Translations under genes and position numbers: made by a program
The notes under the pieces: generated by a model
Database searches by the model: none
What the model saw: the letters and a program-made list of their open reading frames with translations, nothing else
Told to the model about the DNA's origin: nothing
Shown: positions 53,492-62,805 of the stretch, piece after piece
Layout: each line of letters opens with the position of its first letter
Position numbering within the stretch: position 1 is the stretch's first letter
Assembly (NCBI GenBank): GCA_965222005.1
Contig: OZ244935.1
Location: 62,001-126,000, forward strand
Length of the DNA stretch: 64,000 bases
DNA from: CBDCTM01 sp965222005
GTDB lineage: Bacteria; Bacteroidota; Bacteroidia; Chitinophagales; Saprospiraceae
Direction: 5' to 3'

Positions 53492-54334
53492 TCAGTTACC
53501 CAATATCAAGGGCAAGCCTTCATTGCCACCACCAACGATTACCACCTTTGAGTTGGAGGAGTTGGCCAATTCAAGAGTGGCTTCAATACCTTTGTCTCTA
53601 AGGATGTTGTTGGTCAAGCTGGCATTGAGGATACGATTGGCTTCCGCTTTTGCCTGTGCTTCGATGACCTTTCGCTCAGCTTCCTTGCGTTCGCGCTCAA
53701 GACGAAATTCATACTCCAAAGAAGATTGCTCTTCTTTAAGTTTGCGTTCGATAGCAGCCTGCAATGTTTCGGGCAGCTTCACCTCCCGGATCAGCACAGC
53801 ATCCAGCACCAGATAATTTTTCGCCATTGCTTCTTGGGTACGCTGAAATATCTCATCCTGAATAGCCTCCCGCTTGCTGGAATACAGCTCTTCGGGCAGG
53901 TACTTGCCAATCACTTCGCGGGTAGCGGAACGAATCTCGGGCTTGATGATGCGCCCCAAATAATCTTTACCAATTTCATCGTGGAGATAGCCGATCTTAT
54001 CTGGTGTCGGGTTGAAACGATAGGAAAGATCTACGCTAATGGTCAACCCATTTTTGGAAAGGACTTGCATCTGCTCGAAGTTTTCATTGATCCGTACATC
54101 GTACACGTACATGGTATTCCACGGAGCGATCACATGAAAGCCCTGGCTGTAAACGTGTTCTTTGTCAAGCCCTCCGCCAAATCGTTTGAACAATACGCCT
54201 TTGGTACCCGATTCAATCGTCAGGAAAATACTGTTGGACAGACCGATTATCAATATCAGGGCCACCATAACAATGATCCCAAGGGAAATCAAGCGACCTT
54301 GCTTGGAAGCTTTTGAACTATTTGAATTATTCAT
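53492..54334 (-). CDS. Prohibitin-family (SPFH/band 7) membrane protein
   Basis: The 280-residue protein has one N-terminal membrane helix (LGIIVMVALILIIGLSNSIF). The SPFH domain begins TIESGTKGVLFKRFGGGLDK and includes GFHVIAPWNTMYVYDVRI. A long charged coiled coil (EEQSSLEYEFRLERERKEAE, then RKVIEAQAKAEANRILNASL) precedes the end. Prohibitins form ring-shaped scaffolds in membranes and regulate membrane proteases in other systems. It is alone with its own terminator. Confidence 0.92.
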   Translation of the reverse strand: MNNSNSSKASKQGRLISLGIIVMVALILIIGLSNSIFLTIESGTKGVLFKRFGGGLDKEHVYSQGFHVIAPWNTMYVYDVRINENFEQMQVLSKNGLTISVDLSYRFNPTPDKIGYLHDEIGKDYLGRIIKPEIRSATREVIGKYLPEELYSSKREAIQDEIFQRTQEAMAKNYLVLDAVLIREVKLPETLQAAIERKLKEEQSSLEYEFRLERERKEAERKVIEAQAKAEANRILNASLTNNILRDKGIEATLELANSSNSKVVIVGGGNEGLPLILGN

Positions 54335-54424
54335 TGAAATAAAAATTAGTGTTGAGAATGTAAATAATACGCTTACCGCCTCGCTGCGGTTGATCTTTTT
54401 ATACCAATACCTACAAAAACCTGA

Positions 54425-55759
54425 TTAAAGGGTTTCAGCCTCGTGAATATCTCTGCCGCCCTTCAGTCGGCGGTTGAGTGCTACGTTTACCAGTAAAAAG
54501 CCAATGCCCAAAAGCACAAATACTACTCCTTTGGTAATAAAACTCCAATTGGTATCAAAAAAGCGGGCAATGATTAGCGAGGCGATAAAAAACATGCCTA
54601 TGTTCACCAAGGCTATGCGCCGCCGCCGAATGCCCGTTTGAATGTAAAAAATGCCAAAACCGAACAAGTACACATTGGCTAGTACAATAGCCATGCGCGT
54701 CTGTCCATTTATACTCAGCCACAAGCCAACACCTATCATCAGCGGAAATAGAAAAACAAACCAATTGATCGGCTTTTCCAGTCGCCAGCGGCGCAGCGCC
54801 AGCCAAACAAGGCCAATGAGGCTCGCTATCCAAAACAGCCAGTTGGCAAAGCCTGCCCAGCGCGCGTAGTCCATTCCAAACAGCCATTGCCGGGCCGAAA
54901 AAACTTCGTCGGGCCAGTCGTATCCCAGCATCATACACATGATAAAGATCATGCTCACACTAAATGTGCGCAGGGGCCGCTTGTACAACATGCGATTGTA
55001 CTTGTAAAAATGTTGGCCAAAAACGTACTGCAAAGCCAGCAGGATCGCTGCTCCCAGCAAGCTATAGATCGGCATCTTCATTTCTATCACCCCATAATAA
55101 GCAATCGCCACCGTGATGATAAGCGTCCAGCCAAGTATATTGGCTCTGGCAGTTGGGGCTTTGGGATTAATATTGTAAACCAGATGTGGAGCAGCCGCGG
55201 CCAGAAATCCGTAATAATACACAGAGTGTGAGCCATCGGCATGCCAGGCCCAGCTGGCTATCCCCATCAGATAGATGATGGCCGGCAAGCTTGCATTCAT
55301 CAAATAGAGCAGTGGAATACTCAAGATCATCCAGTAAAACAGGAAGCTCTCCATACTCCCGGCGATATGATAGGTTTGGCTAATTAAGGAGATCGTAGCT
55401 GCCAGCATAAGCATTAAAAAGGCTGCGCTGGATTCCACCCAGACGGTACTTTGGGGTTTCTTAAAAAAGGTATAGGTGTACAAGAGTTGGGCAACAATCA
55501 ACGGCATAAAGCTTAACACCGTACGCCAGCTCCGCGACAGATCTTCCCAATTGTAAGCAAATATCATGATGATGCCGCCACCGATGAGCACAGCACCTAA
55601 TATGCCGGCTATCACAAAGGCCATATTATAATCGGCCCCCGAATGCCTCTGCCGGTAAAAGTAGCGCAACTGTTCAGCGCTTTCCTCTGACAATACATCC
55701 TGCCGTACCAGCTCAGGCAGTTGCCGTACCAACCATTTGATGTGCTTTTGTTCACTCAT
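54425..55759 (-). CDS. DUF2157-type multi-pass membrane protein
   Basis: The 444-residue protein has a soluble N-terminal segment (IKWLVRQLPELVRQDVLSEE, SAEQLRYFYRQR) typical of DUF2157 proteins, followed by about twelve hydrophobic helices such as FVIAGILGAVLIGGGIIMIF and ILVVALVNIGMF-like ALVNIGMFFIASLIIARFF. Function unknown. It is divergent from the gene at 55821 (61 bases apart), so the two share a short promoter region. Confidence 0.8.
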   Translation of the reverse strand: MSEQKHIKWLVRQLPELVRQDVLSEESAEQLRYFYRQRHSGADYNMAFVIAGILGAVLIGGGIIMIFAYNWEDLSRSWRTVLSFMPLIVAQLLYTYTFFKKPQSTVWVESSAAFLMLMLAATISLISQTYHIAGSMESFLFYWMILSIPLLYLMNASLPAIIYLMGIASWAWHADGSHSVYYYGFLAAAAPHLVYNINPKAPTARANILGWTLIITVAIAYYGVIEMKMPIYSLLGAAILLALQYVFGQHFYKYNRMLYKRPLRTFSVSMIFIMCMMLGYDWPDEVFSARQWLFGMDYARWAGFANWLFWIASLIGLVWLALRRWRLEKPINWFVFLFPLMIGVGLWLSINGQTRMAIVLANVYLFGFGIFYIQTGIRRRRIALVNIGMFFIASLIIARFFDTNWSFITKGVVFVLLGIGFLLVNVALNRRLKGGRDIHEAETL

Positions 55760-55820
55760 ACCAGAGGGGATGTAAGATTGCTAAAATTATAATAATTTAG
55801 CCGTAATTTTTAACCGTCCT

Positions 55821-56813
55821 ATGCAATTATTACTTATCCGCGGCTTCCTCTGCTGGCTACTCCTGAGCTTTGCCCTTTTTCTGCCCGCGCAGGAACAAGC
55901 TTCCTTACGATTTTTTCAACCCGCCGACAGCCTGCACAAAGCCCGATTTTGGACGGCTACTTCAATAGGTGCCGGGGTATATTCGGCTACCATGATAGGC
56001 TTGAATGAGCTATGGTATGCCGATTTTGAACGCAGTGCTTTCCATTTTTTCAATGATGCCGGAGAGTGGAATGATATGGATAAAGCAGGGCACCTTTTCA
56101 CTGCCTACTTCGAAAGTCGCTGGGTATTTCAAGGGGCACGTTGGACGGGCATCAATCGCTCTAAGGCCGCCTGGATCGGCGCAGCAGCAGGCACTGTATT
56201 GCAAGCTTCGATAGAAACGCTGGACGGCTTTTCTGAGAAGTGGGGCTTTTCTATTCCCGACATTGCCTTCAATACGCTGGGAGTAACTATGTTTATCGGT
56301 CAGGAGATGCTTTGGCAGGAGCAGCGCATCACCTTCAAGGTGTCGTCAACCCCCACCACCTACCCCCGGTGGGTGCTGCGCAGTCTGGACGGAGGGCATA
56401 CCGATTTGCTCAAGCGCCGGGCAGATGAGCTATTTGGCAGTCATTATACTGCTTCCTTTTTAAAGGATTACAATGCAATGACCATTTGGGCTTCTGCCAA
56501 TTTGAAAGCGTTCGCCCCGCAGAGCCGACTGCCCGATTGGCTAAATGTAGCGGTGGGTTATGGAGCACACAACTTGTACGGAGGATTTGACAACAAATGG
56601 GAATGGCAAGGCCATGATTATCGACTGAGCGAACAAAGCCATCCAAGATACCGCCAATTTTATCTGTCGCCTGACATTGATCTGACGCGTATCAAAACGA
56701 ATAGCCCTTTCTTAAAGACACTCTTTTCGCTCTTCAATGTACTCAAAATCCCGGCTCCTGCACTGGAAATCAATACGCTTGGCAAATTTAAATTTCACGC
56801 TCTCTATTTTTAA
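55821..56813 (+). CDS. DUF2279-type protein
   Basis: The 330-residue protein has a signal peptide (LCWLLLSFALFLPAQ). The family-like core reads YSATMIGLNELWYADFERSA, then FHFFNDAGEWNDMDKAGHLF, WIGAAAGTVLQASIETLDGF and WGFSIPDIAFNTLGVTMFIG. The core has small hydrophobic helices with His, Glu and Asp conserved between members. The C-terminal 150 residues are unassigned. Function unknown; a membrane-associated periplasmic protein is the best guess. Confidence 0.75.
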   Translation: MQLLLIRGFLCWLLLSFALFLPAQEQASLRFFQPADSLHKARFWTATSIGAGVYSATMIGLNELWYADFERSAFHFFNDAGEWNDMDKAGHLFTAYFESRWVFQGARWTGINRSKAAWIGAAAGTVLQASIETLDGFSEKWGFSIPDIAFNTLGVTMFIGQEMLWQEQRITFKVSSTPTTYPRWVLRSLDGGHTDLLKRRADELFGSHYTASFLKDYNAMTIWASANLKAFAPQSRLPDWLNVAVGYGAHNLYGGFDNKWEWQGHDYRLSEQSHPRYRQFYLSPDIDLTRIKTNSPFLKTLFSLFNVLKIPAPALEINTLGKFKFHALYF

Positions 56814-56827
56814 AAAGACATTGTGAG

Positions 56828-57400
56828 CTACTTCACATCGCCTCGCCCGGCAAACTGAAACAGTTTTTTCTTTAACCGCCTGACGTGCTTTGGCCCGTAC
56901 CAAAGCCAACAACCTGTGCCTATCAGAAAGAGCAAGCCCATACCCAAAAATAGCATCGAACCGATCTTAAAGCCATCGCTAATGATGGAACCATCGTGTA
57001 AATCCTCAATCCAATCGGAATGGCGGCGACCAATTGAAAGGACTTCGGCGGTGCTGGCATCCATTTGTACCTCCCATTGCCCCTCTTCAAAGAGTACCTT
57101 AATCATCCCTTTTGAAGGGCGCACATCAATACGGTCGATGTGGTTTTCGCCTTGCTGGTTATCAGAATCGATCAAGGCTTGCCGGGCTTTCCGCGCCAGC
57201 TGGTCTAGTGGCAGCCAGTTTTTCATGTCCTGGCTGGCACCTTTGGAAGTAGGAGGCTGAAGGAAATCCGCTTCTTTTTTCAGCGCCAGCAATACTCCCG
57301 TAACGGCACTGATGATGAGCAGCAAGGCCAAGGTCAAGCCGAGGTAGCGATGCAAAAGCCTGAATTTGCGCAGCCGGATGATGTGTTTTTGAAGTGCCAA
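56828..57400 (-). CDS. PepSY-associated membrane protein
   Basis: The 190-residue protein has an N-terminal basic segment and helix (LRKFRLLHRYLGLTLALLLI, ISAVTGVLLAL), a periplasmic PepSY-like middle (IDRIDVRPSKGMIKVLFEEG, WEVQMDASTAEVLSIGRRHS) and a second helix (IGSMLFLGMGLLFLIGTGCW). Proteins of this type are often linked to siderophore or haem reductases or act as inhibitors. It lies 39 bases downstream of fahA on the same strand but has no obvious metabolic link to it. Confidence 0.82.
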   Translation of the reverse strand: MALQKHIIRLRKFRLLHRYLGLTLALLLIISAVTGVLLALKKEADFLQPPTSKGASQDMKNWLPLDQLARKARQALIDSDNQQGENHIDRIDVRPSKGMIKVLFEEGQWEVQMDASTAEVLSIGRRHSDWIEDLHDGSIISDGFKIGSMLFLGMGLLFLIGTGCWLWYGPKHVRRLKKKLFQFAGRGDVK

Positions 57401-57439
57401 TTTTATTCAATCAAATTATCCAACAAGCAGGAGTTGAGT

Positions 57440-58708
57440 TTATAAAGCTGCCAACACCTTTCCGCTCACCTCACCAAATCCAATGCGTACACCTTCCCGC
57501 TCGGCATGGGCCTGCATAAGCACGCTGTCTCCGTCATGGATGAATTTTCGCTCGCTACCGTCTGGCATAGCCACAGGCTTGGTGCCGCGCCAGCTGATTT
57601 CCAGCATCGAACCGTAACTATCGGGAGTGGGGCCACTGATCGTTCCGGATGCGCACATATCCCCTACGCCAAGGTTGCAGCCATTCACGGTGTGATGCGC
57701 CAACTGCTGGCACATGCTCCAATACATATATTTAAAATTCGACCGGCATACCGTTTTCACCGCGCCGCCATCTGTCTGGATCGCCACTTCAAGATCAATA
57801 TCGAAATTGTGCTTCCCATCAATTTGCAAATAGGGTAAAACGGCCGGCTCCTGTTTCGGCCCGGCTACCCGAAATGGTTCAAGCGCTTCGAGCGTCACAA
57901 TCCAGGGCGAAACGGTAGAGGCAAAGCTTTTGCCCAGGAAAGGGCCCAGCGGCACATACTCCCATTTTTGAATATCCCGCGCAGACCAGTCGTTGAAAAG
58001 CATGAGTCCGAAAATGTGCTCCTCTGCCCGGCCAGTTGGTATTGGGGTCCCCAGCTCGTTTCCTTTGCCTACAACGAAGGCCATCTCCAGCTCAAAATCG
58101 AGCAAGCTGGACGGGCCATACACAGGTTGGTCGGCACCGGCCGGCAAGGTTTGCCCTTTGGGGCGCCGGATATCCGTACCGGACACTACGATGGATGAAG
58201 CACGGCCGTGGTAGCCAACCGGGATGTGGCGCCAATTGGGCAACAAAGCATTTTCGGGATCGCGGAACATGCTGCCTACATTGGTAGCATGTTCGATGCT
58301 CGAATAGAAGTCGGTATAGTCTCTGACCTGCACAGGCATCAGCAGTTGAGCTTCGGCAATATGGTGCAAAAAGTCATTCGCTTTGTTTCGGGCATTCCAT
58401 TGTTCATCCTCCGCATTGAGCAAGTCGGAAAGGCGCTGGCGAAGCGCGTTGGTTTTGGATTTGCCGAGGCCGATGAGGTCGTTGAGGGTAGATTGTTCGA
58501 GTGCTTTGCGGGGAATATTGAGTCCCGCCAGTAGCCCCATACTGTGCAGTGCCGACAGGTCGATCAGCCGATCGCCGATAATGCTAGCAGCACGTGCCGA
58601 AGAGCTGTGGGTTTTGAAAATCCCAAAGGGTAGATTTTGGATTGGGAAGTCGGAATCGGGAGCTACCGGCAGCCAGGAGCGGAGCTTTGGATCATTCGCT
58701 TTTATCAT
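57440..58708 (-). CDS. fahA: Fumarylacetoacetase
   Basis: The 422-residue protein has the N-terminal SH3-like domain (WLPVAPDSDFPIQNLPFGIF) and the catalytic domain with DFYSSIEHATNVGSMFRDPE (Asp metal ligand, His/Glu), GYHGRASSIVVSGTDIRRPK, LDFELEMAFVVGKGNELGTP (Glu ligands), FNDWSARDIQKWEYVPLGPF (Asp ligand, Lys) and GDMCASGTISGPTPDSYGSM. It hydrolyses fumarylacetoacetate to fumarate and acetoacetate, the last step of tyrosine and phenylalanine breakdown. Length is as usual. Other pathway genes are not in the window; acs at 2.9 kb may use related products. Confidence 0.95.
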   Translation of the reverse strand: MIKANDPKLRSWLPVAPDSDFPIQNLPFGIFKTHSSSARAASIIGDRLIDLSALHSMGLLAGLNIPRKALEQSTLNDLIGLGKSKTNALRQRLSDLLNAEDEQWNARNKANDFLHHIAEAQLLMPVQVRDYTDFYSSIEHATNVGSMFRDPENALLPNWRHIPVGYHGRASSIVVSGTDIRRPKGQTLPAGADQPVYGPSSLLDFELEMAFVVGKGNELGTPIPTGRAEEHIFGLMLFNDWSARDIQKWEYVPLGPFLGKSFASTVSPWIVTLEALEPFRVAGPKQEPAVLPYLQIDGKHNFDIDLEVAIQTDGGAVKTVCRSNFKYMYWSMCQQLAHHTVNGCNLGVGDMCASGTISGPTPDSYGSMLEISWRGTKPVAMPDGSERKFIHDGDSVLMQAHAEREGVRIGFGEVSGKVLAAL

Positions 58709-58909
58709 GGTGTTTGCTATATTTCGTGATGCTGCAAAAGTAGTATTTTTTGTGTATTCGCTCGCCTGATGTTCCTTGATCCGTGCTAGCGGTCAAGCCA
58801 GGTGAAAATAAAAAAACCCTTCTATAGTTTAAATAAAAACGATATTTGATATTATTGTGATAGGATAGCGGAGCATTACTCCTTCTTCGATGGCTATAAA
58901 CTAAAGCTG

Positions 58910-59986
58910 ATGAAAACCAATCACCTTCTTTTTTTATTATTTTTCCTGTTTGTATCTCAATCTGCATTCACCCAAATCAAGATCATTGGTAAGCTTGACT
59001 CCCATGATGCTTTTGCCAAGCATTTGATCAAGCTGCATAGCGGCGTCAGCCTGGAAGGCCGCGTAGTAAACATTGAAAATTCCACTATTTATTTTGTTCA
59101 GCAGCAGGATACTATGCTTTTCAAAGATGATGAAATTGAGCGGATCATAGTAAAAAAGCCAGTTCAGCCTACAAAGTCTGGAAGCAGCTACCCGCTAGAA
59201 GGTATTGACACTTCTGGTACTTTCATCATTCGCCTGAATTCGAAAAGCCAGCTACAGGGCACCCTTGAAAGCATTGAAGAAGATCATATTTTGTTTAAAT
59301 ATCGCCAACAGCTTATTGAGTTTCGCAGACGGGACGTTTACCAGTTGCTCAATATTACCAAAGAAAGGGGTGACACATTGATGGTACCTTTGGATTTCAA
59401 CAAAATTCACGGCTACCAAAACCTGCTGGCGAGTCCCACTTCCTTTATCGCTGAAGATCATGTGGATTATCAAACGCACTACGGATTGTTGCATCTGGTT
59501 GAATTTCCCTTGAACAACAATGTTGCCCTGATGACTGGCTTCTCCATCCCGGACCTGGTGATCGGCAAGTTGAAATTTGCCACCAATAAGCGGAGCAGCC
59601 GACACAACGTGGGAGGAGGTGTGCTATTTTTCTCTTCTCTTTATACCGGTCTTGGTGTAATTGTGGTACCACACATCTCATACACTGTGGGGGTGCCGGA
59701 GCAGCATTTCAATATTAGCCTGGGGCGATCGTGGCTTTTTGGCGGCTATGGAGGTGCCGAAAGGGCCCTTGTGCTCTCCTTTGGTGGAAAGCTTCGATTG
59801 AGCAGCAAATGGCATATATCTTCCGAAACCTTTTTACACTTCAATGATTATGGCAGGGTAGTCATTCCCAGCCTGATGTTTGGCATAGTTAAAAATAAAA
59901 ACCGGTTCTTTTTTGGCACTTTCCTGGCCTTCGATAGTGGCTATGTTTACCCTTTCCCTTTGCTCAACTATGGCCACGCTTTTTAG
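58910..59986 (+). CDS. Secreted hypothetical protein
   Basis: The 358-residue protein has a signal peptide (LLFLLFFLFVSQSAFTQ). The first 150 residues contain two similar segments with LHSGVSLEGRVVNIENSTIY and LNSKSQLQGTLESIEEDHIL, each like small SH3/Sm-like barrels. The second half resembles an outer-membrane beta structure (RHNVGGGVLFFSSLYTGLGV, GGYGGAERALVLSFGGKLRL). I cannot assign a function. It is convergent with the M14 gene, 7 bases between the stops. Confidence 0.6.
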   Translation: MKTNHLLFLLFFLFVSQSAFTQIKIIGKLDSHDAFAKHLIKLHSGVSLEGRVVNIENSTIYFVQQQDTMLFKDDEIERIIVKKPVQPTKSGSSYPLEGIDTSGTFIIRLNSKSQLQGTLESIEEDHILFKYRQQLIEFRRRDVYQLLNITKERGDTLMVPLDFNKIHGYQNLLASPTSFIAEDHVDYQTHYGLLHLVEFPLNNNVALMTGFSIPDLVIGKLKFATNKRSSRHNVGGGVLFFSSLYTGLGVIVVPHISYTVGVPEQHFNISLGRSWLFGGYGGAERALVLSFGGKLRLSSKWHISSETFLHFNDYGRVVIPSLMFGIVKNKNRFFFGTFLAFDSGYVYPFPLLNYGHAF

Positions 59987-59993
59987 GAGCGTT

Positions 59994-62555
59994 TTACTTT
60001 GCTCCTACCAAGAATACAGCATTGCCAAAAACGAGTTTCCCATTTTCCCAAAATCCTCTAAAAAGCGGATTGTCCACCATATATACAATCCTTCCTTTAC
60101 CAATCTGCTCCACACTAAAAACGGTGGTATTTTTCATGGTTTCCAGGGCCTGAGCTCCCGCAAATCCTACCACTTCAGGCTCCTCCCCTACGGTGCCAAC
60201 ATTCCAGCCATTTTCAAGAAAGCTATACGCCCGACGACTGGTTTTCAGGGAATAGTAATACGTAGAAAGGCCAAAAGCCAATGGGTGGCTACTGTCCATC
60301 CGGAGTTTGAAAATAGCTCCCGGCATGGATTTGCTGAGTGCCTGCCGTTCCTGCTCGCCGTACAAATGCAACCGTCGCGCCAGGGCATTAGCCCCACCAT
60401 CTGATCGCGTTAGTTTATCCTCCTTATTTGATCGCTTGAGGCCAAAACCAGCCTTGCCCTCAAACAAAGAAAGAGCACTCCCCATTGCTATCAGTTTCCC
60501 TCCCTCTTTCATCCAGTCTCTCAAACGATCCTGAGTTGTCGCCTTGATAGCAGAGGAATAATTGCCAGACGGCAGGATAATGACTTCAAAATCATCAAGG
60601 GGTACATTAGCCAAGCGCTTCGCTTCCACTACCGTGACCGGATAGCTGATATCCTGCTCAAAGTAGTGCCAAACCTGTCCAAAACTATTGGCCGAACTAT
60701 GTGCCCCTGTGGCTAGCAATACTCTGGGAGGTTCCAAATATTTCATTTTACCAGAGCCCAGATCCGGCCCTTCATCCGACCATCCGCTTTCCACCTTTAT
60801 GGCCTCTTCCTCTACTTTTTGAGCAATACGTCTTACCGTTTCATCAAAGCGTTTGGCAAGTTGAATATTATCAGCACGGGTGACTATCAAGCTACCTGGG
60901 GCATAGTTGGCTCCATCCAACTGGAAGGCTTTGGAAGCACTGCGCACTTTCACATTAGCTTGATGAAGCAGGGCCAACAGCCTGATACTATTTGCTGAAT
61001 TCCAGCTAAACAAGTAAGCGTAGGCGCCTTCTGGTGAGGTCACAGGATTGCTTTTTTTAGCGGGCCGCCAATCCCCTTTCACAGGCAAGTCTTGCTGACA
61101 AGCATAGGCATTCAAACCAAAAGCATAGGGAATGGACCATGCGGTGATATCGTATGTAAGGGAATCCGTCAATAGGGTTTCCGGCTCGAACAGCACCTGC
61201 ACCAGTACTGCAAAGGCCTGCCGAACGGGGACAACCAGATCATCAGCTTCCAGCTTTACAGACCTTTGGCTTCGTTCCTGAAAATCGAATACTTTGATTG
61301 GCTCATTTGCAGTTTTTGCCCTGCCGTATCGAATTTTATTTTTACCCAACAAAGCGGTTAAAGCTTTCAGCTTGCCGGAAGGATTGTTTCCCTTTATGAT
61401 GTAGGAGCGATATTTTCCCGGGGGCTGTTCATTGGCCGTCTGATAATAGTTGGTAAAATTTCGGATAAGCCGCTCCGCATTTTTACTGCATACTTCCAAT
61501 GTAGAAAGGCTGGCAGTGACGTGATGCAGGATGCGGTCAGCCAGTCGAAGGGTATCTCCTGTAGCCTTTTCAATAGCCCGCCCGGCTCGGCTGTGGCCGC
61601 CCTGCTCGTAGGTCATCCCGATGGCTCCTTTGAAGGTCGGATAGGTATCTCCATAGCTGGGATAAAGCAGGTCAAACACTTCGCGTGTGAAGTATAGCCA
61701 GCCGGCCTGATCGAAATATTTTGCATGGTTTTTTCCAATTTCCATTTGAAACTGCGCCTGCCATTTGGTGATATAATTGTGATAAGGCTGTGCTGCCGGC
61801 GCAAAATAGTAAGGACTGTTGTGAAACATCTCATGCAAATCGACATGTATGTGCGGCATCCATTGATGATATACTTCCAGGCGCTGCTGGGTTTCCTTTT
61901 GGGTTTGCCAGGCCCAGTCGCGATTGAGATCAAACAGATAGTGATTGACGCGTCCACCTGGCCAGGGTTCCACATGCTCACGGGCATAGGCTGCCGGATC
62001 GGGGGTGGTATTGCACACACCATTGTGCCAATGTGTATAGCGAGAATAGCCATCCGGATTGAGGCAGGGATCGATGATAACGATTGTGTTTTTTAGCCAC
62101 TTTTGTACATCGGGCCGATCAGGGCGCGTCAGCTCATAAAGGGTAGCCAATGCGCTTTCAGAAGCTGCCGCTTCATTGCCGTGAACGCCAAAGCTCAGCC
62201 AGAGAATGGCCTTGTCGGAAGTCCGCCCATCCCCTTTCACCAAGCCGGCAGTGTGCAAATGCCGCAAGCGGATAGCATCCAGGTTGGCCAAATTTTCGGG
62301 GCTGGAAATAATCATATATACTAGGGGCCGATGTTCTACGGTTTGGCCATATTGGCTCAGGCGAGCCCTTGGGCTGTTGGCAGCCACATATTCATAATAA
62401 GCTACCAGCAAGTGGTGTGGGCTAAATTGGCGACCGTACGGATGAGGTAAAAACTGCTCGGGGGATTGCAACATTTGCTGGGCAAAAGGCGATAAACAGC
62501 AAGCGAACAAAACGAAAATTGACAGCAACTTTTTTAGCGCATGTTTGGATTTCAC
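59994..62555 (-). CDS. M14-family zinc carboxypeptidase
   Basis: The 853-residue protein starts at GTG (62555) with signal peptide KSKHALKKLLSIFVLFACCL; upstream codons belong to a dispersed repeat. The peptidase domain shows the HxxE zinc motif in LWLSFGVHGNEAAASESALA, NPDGYSRYTHWHNGVCNTTP, FDLNRDWAWQTQKETQQRLE and the third ligand region HIHVDLHEMFHNSPYYFAPA, then IGMTYEQGGHSRAG. The C-terminal 450 residues include a glutamine-amidotransferase-like segment (FEVIILPSGNYSSAIKATTQ and a region on salvaged GMGSALSLFEG-like IAMGSALSLFEGKAGF). It probably digests peptides outside the inner membrane. Confidence 0.88.
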   Translation of the reverse strand: MKSKHALKKLLSIFVLFACCLSPFAQQMLQSPEQFLPHPYGRQFSPHHLLVAYYEYVAANSPRARLSQYGQTVEHRPLVYMIISSPENLANLDAIRLRHLHTAGLVKGDGRTSDKAILWLSFGVHGNEAAASESALATLYELTRPDRPDVQKWLKNTIVIIDPCLNPDGYSRYTHWHNGVCNTTPDPAAYAREHVEPWPGGRVNHYLFDLNRDWAWQTQKETQQRLEVYHQWMPHIHVDLHEMFHNSPYYFAPAAQPYHNYITKWQAQFQMEIGKNHAKYFDQAGWLYFTREVFDLLYPSYGDTYPTFKGAIGMTYEQGGHSRAGRAIEKATGDTLRLADRILHHVTASLSTLEVCSKNAERLIRNFTNYYQTANEQPPGKYRSYIIKGNNPSGKLKALTALLGKNKIRYGRAKTANEPIKVFDFQERSQRSVKLEADDLVVPVRQAFAVLVQVLFEPETLLTDSLTYDITAWSIPYAFGLNAYACQQDLPVKGDWRPAKKSNPVTSPEGAYAYLFSWNSANSIRLLALLHQANVKVRSASKAFQLDGANYAPGSLIVTRADNIQLAKRFDETVRRIAQKVEEEAIKVESGWSDEGPDLGSGKMKYLEPPRVLLATGAHSSANSFGQVWHYFEQDISYPVTVVEAKRLANVPLDDFEVIILPSGNYSSAIKATTQDRLRDWMKEGGKLIAMGSALSLFEGKAGFGLKRSNKEDKLTRSDGGANALARRLHLYGEQERQALSKSMPGAIFKLRMDSSHPLAFGLSTYYYSLKTSRRAYSFLENGWNVGTVGEEPEVVGFAGAQALETMKNTTVFSVEQIGKGRIVYMVDNPLFRGFWENGKLVFGNAVFLVGAK

Positions 62556-62755
62556 CCTTCGGGCTGTTCTTGCCAAATTTTCTCCTGTACATCGTGTAAT
62601 TGTATCCGTCGGTACAATTACCTCTTCGGTCGCGTAGCTAAGGCTATGCTCCCGGCATCCCATCCGCTTTGTGCGGTTCGCAAGCTTTCGCTTGCTCAGG
62701 TCTCGTTCAGAATAAAATTTGGCCGCGTTCGCTTCAAAAGCAAATTCCCAACACG
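62540..62755. repeat. Diverged third member of the CATG-ended repeat family
   Basis: The left end CATGTTTGGATTTCACCCTT and inverse right end (reverse complement CGTGTTGGGAATTTGC) resemble the ends of the 157-bp repeats. It shares GCCAAAT and GTAGCTAAGGCTA with them and has an added hairpin GTAATTGTA / TACAATTAC. The leftmost 16 bases hold the GTG start codon of the M14 gene. It fills the 250-base gap to metF. Confidence 0.5.
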
Positions 62756-62805
62756 CTCTTAGTTGCATAGGCTGTATAGGTTGTAAGTTGCCATGAATTG
62801 CCTGG

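Noticed and set aside
53726..54316. 196-codon frame opposite the prohibitin-like gene
   Set aside because: Fully antisense to a well-supported SPFH protein; the composition is that of a shadow frame.
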